10,207 nucleotides of DNA, from the NCBI GenBank assembly GCA_017935805.1, contig JAGBGV010000119.1, forward strand, positions 1 through 10,207, written 5' to 3'. Source of the stretch: Clostridia bacterium (GTDB lineage: Bacteria; Bacillota_A; Clostridia; Oscillospirales; CAG-272). Positions within the stretch are counted from its first letter, which is position 1. Every line of letters begins with the position of its first letter. Position numbers and translations under genes: made by a program. Below the pieces are notes generated by a model that made no database searches, was not told where the DNA came from, and saw nothing but the letters and a program-made list of their open reading frames with translations. Of the stretch, positions 5,978 to 10,207 are shown in pieces.

Positions 5978-6912
5978 GCTTCGACCTCCTTCTCATCAAT
6001 AGCCGCGAACAACCTGTCAAGATAATCAAATGGAACAAGCTCACCGGAATTATACATCCGATATATCTCATCTCGTGTTGCGTACATTGCATCAACAGTC
6101 TCACCGGGCTGAAGCACTACCTCGGACAGCAAGTGATCCTCTCGAAACAGCCATATATCACAGAAATTGTCCGCACATCCGTGATACAGCATTACTTCAC
6201 CCTTTTGCGGATCAAGGGTCAAGCCTGTTTCTTCTTTCATCTCGCGGAGTGCGGCTGTTAGGCTGTCATCCCCCGCAAGAGCAGATCCGCCTGTGCACTC
6301 CCACATTCCCGGGAAGCCCTTTGTCATAGCGCGCTTTGTAAGCAAAAACTCACCGCGGCTGTTCATCAGCCAAATATGCACCACAAGATGATAGTCACCT
6401 TTCAGCATCATATCCCCTCTGCGGTGAAGTCGGCCTGTCTTTTGGCGATTTTCGTCATACACATCCCACAGCTCGTCTGCGTTGGTTGTTGTGCATAAAT
6501 GTCCTTGAACTCGCCAGAAGTGATCGGTTTGTATATCAGGATAAGTGAGTTCTTTTGGCAATGAGTCAAAGAGACGTGTTTCCTCCATTTCCCACTCTGC
6601 AGGCGGGGTGCCGGTCTTCTTCACCTCTGCAAAGTACAGCATACCGTAGGTGATCTCTTCCCCTCTGACTACGCCATACACGTTAACTCTTGTGAGCACA
6701 GCGTCAGTTATTCCCGTCTCCTCGAAAAGCTCACGGCGTGCGGTATCGTCTATCGCCTCGCCTTCTTCTCTGTGGCCGCCGGGTATTTCCCAAGTGTCAA
6801 AGCCTCGCTTGCGGGCGAAAACAAACTTGCCCTCATACCTCGGCACGATGACCGCGTACTTGAGCAGGCTGTCCTCAACCTCATCAGGCAGCTTGAATAT
6901 TACTTTTATCAT
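5974..6912 (-). CDS. Two-domain Nudix hydrolase (tandem Nudix fusion)
   Basis: A 312-residue cytoplasmic protein made of two Nudix domains. The N-terminal domain (about 1-140) resembles MutT-type enzymes and has a complete box: G46, E52 and RELFEETGI (60-68). The C-terminal domain (about 147-312) begins with ELWDVYDENRQKTG, a sequence that normally starts a separate family of clostridial Nudix proteins. Its box has G209, Asp215 in place of the first Glu, and REMKEETGL (223-231), so the core metal-binding glutamates remain. The ATG at 6912 is chosen because AAGGA lies just upstream and an earlier in-frame ATG (6975) would place the promoter inside the gene. It ends in ATGA, overlapping the next Nudix gene. 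Substrates are not predictable; clean-up of oxidised nucleotides is one possibility for the N-terminal half. Nudix assignment is firm for both halves. Confidence 0.9.
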   Translation of the reverse strand: MIKVIFKLPDEVEDSLLKYAVIVPRYEGKFVFARKRGFDTWEIPGGHREEGEAIDDTARRELFEETGITDAVLTRVNVYGVVRGEEITYGMLYFAEVKKTGTPPAEWEMEETRLFDSLPKELTYPDIQTDHFWRVQGHLCTTTNADELWDVYDENRQKTGRLHRRGDMMLKGDYHLVVHIWLMNSRGEFLLTKRAMTKGFPGMWECTGGSALAGDDSLTAALREMKEETGLTLDPQKGEVMLYHGCADNFCDIWLFREDHLLSEVVLQPGETVDAMYATRDEIYRMYNSGELVPFDYLDRLFAAIDEKEVEA

Positions 6913-6943
6913 TTTTCTGTTTCCTTGTGATCTTAATACGCTT

Positions 6944-6972
6944 ATTATACCACACTTTCCCTCTCCATGCAA
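6944..6972 (-). promoter_or_regulatory. Promoter of the Nudix operon
   Basis: On the - strand a perfect TATAAT (6944-6949), preceded by TG-G for an extended -10, lies 17 bp after TTGCAT (6967-6972, weak -35). Transcription should start near 6937, about 25 nt before the ATG. The -35 box directly abuts the terminator of the preceding lipoprotein gene (6974-6999). Confidence 0.75.
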
Positions 6973-6973
6973 C

Positions 6974-6999
6974 AAAAAACCGCCTCGTTTGAGACGGTT
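6974..6999 (-). terminator. Intrinsic terminator of the OB-fold lipoprotein gene
   Basis: On the - strand AACCGTCTC and GAGGCGGTT form a 9-bp stem with one G-T pair around loop AAAC, running into TTTTTT (6974-6979). It lies about 30 nt after the lipoprotein stop codon and insulates the Nudix operon promoter that begins right after it. Confidence 0.9.
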
Positions 7000-7029
7000 C
7001 TTTAGTTTTCACGTTATTCTTTTTTAGAA

Positions 7030-7761
7030 TTACTTTGCAGCTGTTACAGCTGTGATGTGAGTGTTAACATCGATGTACCAGTAAATGAAGCCTGTTACGT
7101 CAACAACGTCGCCTTCTTTGAGAGCAGATACTGCAGCGTATACTTCTGTTTCGGGACCAGTGAGGTATCTTTCAACGCAGAAGCTGTAATCAGCGCCATC
7201 CTTTGTGAATGTAACGTAGATATCATCACCGGGTTCGCCGTTCTTGAACTCGATAGCCTTAACGGTCATGCCCTTGAAGATAGCAAGTTCGTTCTGGTGC
7301 TTGATGAGCTCATCTGTGCCAAGCCATGCTGTAGCATCAACGGGCTCTGCAATGTATGTCTTGCCGTCGTTAACAAATTCGAATGTAGCGTCGAGGATCT
7401 CAACTTCACCCTGATATTCGCCCTTGTAACCGGTGATCTTGATCTTTGTACCGGGAACAAGCTTAGCAGCATCTTCTTCTGTGCAAGCCATGTTGTATGC
7501 GAAATATGCGCCGTCCTTATCCTGAGTGTAAGCAACGATCTGGTTGTCCCACCAAGACTGTGTAGCCTGAACGTATGTCTCAACAATAACCTTTGTGTCA
7601 AGTTCAGCAGCAGCGTATTCAGCATAAGTCATAACGCCTTCGCTCTTTACATCGGGAGTCTCGGGAGCGTCTGTTTCTGCAGGTTCCTTATCGCAAGCAA
7701 CGAGTGCCATAGCAGAAAGAGCCATAACGAGAACGAGCATCATAGAAATAATCTTCTTCAT
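7030..7761 (-). CDS. Secreted lipoprotein with two OB-fold-like halves, function unknown
   Basis: A 243-residue protein with a lipoprotein signal peptide: Lys residues at 2-3, a hydrophobic stretch, and lipobox LVAC with Cys23 as the lipid-modified residue. A short acidic, Pro-rich linker (24-42) follows. The rest looks like two similar beta-rich modules, about 44-130 and 151-241. The end of each carries the same pattern: LVPGTKIKITGYKGEYQGEV (101-120) and LKEGDVVDVTGFIYWYIDVN (214-233). This TG-aromatic turn is typical of OB-fold proteins, so a tandem OB-fold is inferred. No enzyme motif is visible; a ligand-binding or cell-surface role is possible. AGGAG lies 9 nt before the ATG. It has its own promoter (7815-7842) and terminator (6974-6999). 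Codon choice is strongly biased like the mannosidase, hinting at high expression. Lipoprotein is certain; the fold is moderate. Confidence 0.85.
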   Translation of the reverse strand: MKKIISMMLVLVMALSAMALVACDKEPAETDAPETPDVKSEGVMTYAEYAAAELDTKVIVETYVQATQSWWDNQIVAYTQDKDGAYFAYNMACTEEDAAKLVPGTKIKITGYKGEYQGEVEILDATFEFVNDGKTYIAEPVDATAWLGTDELIKHQNELAIFKGMTVKAIEFKNGEPGDDIYVTFTKDGADYSFCVERYLTGPETEVYAAVSALKEGDVVDVTGFIYWYIDVNTHITAVTAAK

Positions 7762-7814
7762 TTTTGTTTTCTCCTTTTGGTTTTTGGATTTAACGGATTA
7801 ACGTGTTACCAATA

Positions 7815-7842
7815 ATTATACTCAATTTTCTGAATAAGTCAA
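7815..7842 (-). promoter_or_regulatory. Promoter of the OB-fold lipoprotein gene
   Basis: On the - strand TTGACT (7837-7842, 5 of 6 consensus) precedes a perfect TATAAT (7815-7820) with a 16-bp spacer. Transcription should begin near 7808, about 46 nt before the ATG. The -35 box starts only 12 bp after the stop of the solute-binding protein gene and no terminator separates them, so upstream transcripts may also continue into this gene. The leader holds TAAC-AC-GTTA and two close copies of CGTTAA, possible regulator contacts. Confidence 0.8.
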
Positions 7843-7854
7843 TGTATAATCGCA

Positions 7855-9444
7855 CTATTTTTTGCGCTTTTTTAGTAAATTAACTACTACATAAATAACA
7901 ATTATCACCCAAGCCGCGCAAAGTGCCGATATAAGCACCACCGAAGCTATCGGCATCTTTCCAAGCTCTGCCTTTTGTCCCACAGTACTTGCACCAAGCT
8001 GATCCAGTCTGTGGAGAGCGTTTATGTCATGGAACAGCTCCTCCATGTACCCTTCGTCCACAGTTTCCTTACGTCTCATGGACTTGGTAACATTTTCAAT
8101 AAGCTGCCCTGCCGCATCTCTGAGGGAAGCCGAGCCGTTGAATACGGGGGTGACGAATGTGTTGTCAAGATTGTCAATGAGTATCTGCTTTGCAGCAAGC
8201 TTAACGAAATAGTGTTCATCGTCATCTTCGCCAATTCTCGCCATGTAGTCCACAAATTCGTCAGACTCAAGGAATTTTGTGGTAACGGGAAGATATCCCT
8301 CGGTGTCGGAGTAGCCGAACTGAACATCGTTTGTGAGCATGAACTGGGTAAACAACCACGATGCAAGCACCTCCTGTGGATCGTCCTTATTGAAGATGCA
8401 AATTGACGGTCCCTGGGAGATCATCTTCGGGTTCGCGGTATCAAACTGCGGTATCATCATAACCTCTGTCTCAAACTCAACGATAGAGGTCTCGTGAATG
8501 TCATTGTTCGGAGCATCAGAGCCCATCCATGTTGCTCCTGCTGTTGAGTCAATAGCAAAGAGGCACTGACCGGCGTTGAGGAAGTTGCCGGGATAACTGG
8601 AGATCTTGAAGGTAGAAAACGCTCTTGTTCCCGCGTGAGTCGATATTTCAAACAGCAGATCCTTTGTGGTGTCGTTGAAGATAAGGATCTCACCTTCATC
8701 TGTAGAATATCCTGCGCCAAGCTGACGAAGCATGGAGATCATCATGTTATCAGTAGACTTGTAGATAAACGGGATCATGACTTCCTGACCGTTTACCTTG
8801 TACTTGCCGTCCTCGTCCTTCTCCATTGCCGCTTCTGCTACCTCCCAAACGAAATCCCATGTGAGCACATCAGGGAGAGTGTAGCCGAGCCGTTCAACGT
8901 ATGTTTTATTTACATAGCAAGCCTCTGTTGATCTCATATACGGAAGCGCATAATAGCTGCCGTCAATGATGCATTCTTCAAGGAATTTCGGCACGATCTC
9001 ATCCTTTGTGGGTCCGTCAAACTTTACTTCGGAACCGCCAAGTCCGTATTTTTCGTCAGTCAACAGCTCGTCAAGAGGTACTACAGTATTCGTGCCTGTT
9101 TTGTAAGTTGCGATGTGGTCGGGATAAGTGATACACACATTCGGTGTGGTATTTGTCGCGATGTTTGTAATAACGTCGTTGTAAATTCTGCTGTAATCTG
9201 TGTAAAGACGCATATTCACCTTAATGTTAGGATACAGCGCCTCAAAATCTGCGATCGCCTTATCATAAACCGCCACCTGCTTAAGGTTAGTGTCGTTCTT
9301 TGCCCAGAAGGTTATCTCGTATGTACGGGATGTGTCAAACTCCTCAGGCACCACAAAGGGATCCAGACCCGTTGATCCATGGCAGGACATAAGGGGAAGA
9401 GCAACTGCCAAGCATACAAGCAATACGGATAATAATCTTTTCAT
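7855..9444 (-). CDS. Sugar ABC transporter solute-binding lipoprotein with C-terminal membrane helix
   Basis: A 529-residue family 1 extracellular solute-binding protein, the ligand-capturing part of a carbohydrate ABC importer. The N-terminus is a lipoprotein signal peptide with lipobox LMSC and Cys21. Family features include YEITFWAKND near the start of the mature protein, an FEALYPNIKV strand, a YYALPYMRSTEACYVNK hinge region and GYLPVT. It is longer than the usual 400-450 residues: the C-terminus adds a charged segment and a clear membrane helix (about 500-524), ending in KKRKK. With the lipid anchor outside and the basic tail inside, it would be held in the membrane at both ends. AGGAGG lies 9 nt before the ATG, and the ATG overlaps the permease stop as ATGA, so they are coupled. 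The ligand is probably an oligosaccharide or sugar phosphate but cannot be named. No terminator follows the stop. Confidence 0.93.
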   Translation of the reverse strand: MKRLLSVLLVCLAVALPLMSCHGSTGLDPFVVPEEFDTSRTYEITFWAKNDTNLKQVAVYDKAIADFEALYPNIKVNMRLYTDYSRIYNDVITNIATNTTPNVCITYPDHIATYKTGTNTVVPLDELLTDEKYGLGGSEVKFDGPTKDEIVPKFLEECIIDGSYYALPYMRSTEACYVNKTYVERLGYTLPDVLTWDFVWEVAEAAMEKDEDGKYKVNGQEVMIPFIYKSTDNMMISMLRQLGAGYSTDEGEILIFNDTTKDLLFEISTHAGTRAFSTFKISSYPGNFLNAGQCLFAIDSTAGATWMGSDAPNNDIHETSIVEFETEVMMIPQFDTANPKMISQGPSICIFNKDDPQEVLASWLFTQFMLTNDVQFGYSDTEGYLPVTTKFLESDEFVDYMARIGEDDDEHYFVKLAAKQILIDNLDNTFVTPVFNGSASLRDAAGQLIENVTKSMRRKETVDEGYMEELFHDINALHRLDQLGASTVGQKAELGKMPIASVVLISALCAAWVIIVIYVVVNLLKKRKK

Positions 9445-10207
9445 CCTTTTGTACCTCCTCTCGCAACGCCCTCCATGATCTTGTTACGGAAAATAAGGAA
9501 CAGTACGATCAGCGGCACGGAAATTACAACAACCGCCGCCATCATTGCGGGAATGTTTTCTCGGCCGAAGCCGTTTTCCCTAATCTCCTGGATACCGTTT
9601 GACACAAGGAAGTATGCCTGATCGTCAGTGATAAGTCGCGGCCAAACGTAAGAGTTCCAGCACTCGATGACCTTGAGAATGATTATCGTTACGATAGTCG
9701 GTTTGCATATGGGGATCATCACACGCATGAGATACTTGAAATCCGATGTTCCGTCCACCTTTGCGGCGTAGTACAGCTCATCTGATATCTGTGAGAAATT
9801 CTCCTTCAGCAGGTACAGGTAGAACACCGACATTACTGAAGGCAGGATAAGTCCTGCAAATGAGTTTCTCAATTCAAGATTGGTGATCGTCGTGAAGTTG
9901 GTTATAATAACCAGCTCGTTCGGGATCATCATCAGGGCGAGGAACAAGGTGAAAAGGAGATTCTTTCCCCTGAATTCAAGTCTTGAGAAAGCGAACGCCG
10001 CCGGAATGATCACTATCATCATAATAGCGGTGGTAGCGAGTGTGAATATCAAGGTGTTCAGAAAGTATTTCGCCAGAGGAACCGCGGAGAACGCCTTGAC
10101 GTAGTTTTCAAATGTGGGGGAAAGTGTGATAAACTGTGGGATCCTCTCGCCGTTGTAGGACGCGTAGCTCTTGAACGAGGTAAGGAGCATCCAATAGAAG
10201 GGGAACA
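9441..10207 (-). CDS. Sugar ABC transporter permease, MalG type, 5' end outside window
   Basis: An inner-membrane permease subunit of a carbohydrate importer of the maltose type. The frame stays open to the window edge, where FPFYWMLLTSFK reads like the family's first helix end, so the true start lies beyond 10207 and only the first 15-40 residues are likely missing. Numbering from the visible Met, hydrophobic helices lie at about 41-68, 77-95, 107-128, 163-180 and 217-234. The EAA loop that docks to the ATPase is YYAAKVDGTSDFKYLMRVMI (140-159), followed by P160 and P164, with the usual Glu replaced by Tyr and the core AAxxDG kept. The C-terminus EGVARGGTKG is typical of MalG-like proteins. 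It overlaps the solute-binding protein gene by ATGA. A MalF-type partner is expected just upstream, outside the window. Confidence 0.93.
   Translation of the reverse strand, partial: FPFYWMLLTSFKSYASYNGERIPQFITLSPTFENYVKAFSAVPLAKYFLNTLIFTLATTAIMMIVIIPAAFAFSRLEFRGKNLLFTLFLALMMIPNELVIITNFTTITNLELRNSFAGLILPSVMSVFYLYLLKENFSQISDELYYAAKVDGTSDFKYLMRVMIPICKPTIVTIIILKVIECWNSYVWPRLITDDQAYFLVSNGIQEIRENGFGRENIPAMMAAVVVISVPLIVLFLIFRNKIMEGVARGGTKG

Noticed and set aside
6913..6975. Upstream start at 6975 for the double-Nudix gene
   Set aside because: It would put the TATAAT box inside the coding region; the ATG at 6912 has a ribosome site and is followed directly by the expected domain start.
7057..7815. 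Long + strand frame (252 codons) opposite the OB-fold lipoprotein
   Set aside because: The - strand frame has a signal peptide, lipobox, ribosome site, promoter and terminator; the + frame is a Cys/Val-rich shadow without these.

Overview
The window looks like a chromosomal segment from an anaerobic, low-to-mid-GC Clostridia-type Bacillota (Ruminococcaceae/Lachnospiraceae-like). This is inferred from AGGAGG-type ribosome binding sites, TTGACA/TATAAT promoters with TG extensions, compact intrinsic terminators, lipoprotein signal peptides, and protein variants typical of that class. No phage, transposon, CRISPR or RNA gene was seen.

Layout: (1) On the + strand, the 3' two thirds of radA (1-794), then a promoter with two inverted-repeat structures and a 933-residue cytoplasmic GH38 alpha-mannosidase (942-3743), closed by a terminator that probably works in both directions (3756-3793). 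(2) On the - strand, an Lsa-type ABC-F ribosome-protection ATPase (3799-5265). It sits behind a leader of about 240 nt with its own promoter, a six-codon leader peptide and a terminator/antiterminator pair. (3) On the - strand, a two-gene Nudix operon (5555-6912): a 312-residue protein with two Nudix domains, coupled by an ATGA overlap to a single-domain Ap4A-hydrolase-like Nudix protein. (4) On the - strand, a secreted lipoprotein with two similar OB-fold-like halves (7030-7761), with its own promoter and terminator. (5) On the - strand, the end of a sugar ABC-transporter operon: a MalG-type permease cut by the window edge (9441-10207), coupled by an ATGA overlap to a family 1 solute-binding lipoprotein (7855-9444) that carries an unusual C-terminal membrane helix.

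The best regulatory story is the ABC-F leader (5284-5504). The leader peptide MRTVSC is encoded by a segment (5461-5474) complementary to a downstream segment (5378-5389). That segment can instead pair, with 10 perfect base pairs, to the 3' arm of an intrinsic terminator (5294-5323) just ahead of the ABC-F start. A ribosome stalled by an antibiotic on the leader peptide would free the middle segment to break the terminator and switch the gene on. This follows the known logic of antibiotic-induced attenuation for resistance ABC-F genes; the particular leader is read here from sequence alone.

The mannosidase and the sugar transporter may both serve glycan use, but they lie apart on opposite strands and no direct link is visible. 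The ABC-F gene is visibly more AT-rich in codon choice than the mannosidase, which fits either horizontal acquisition or simply lower expression.
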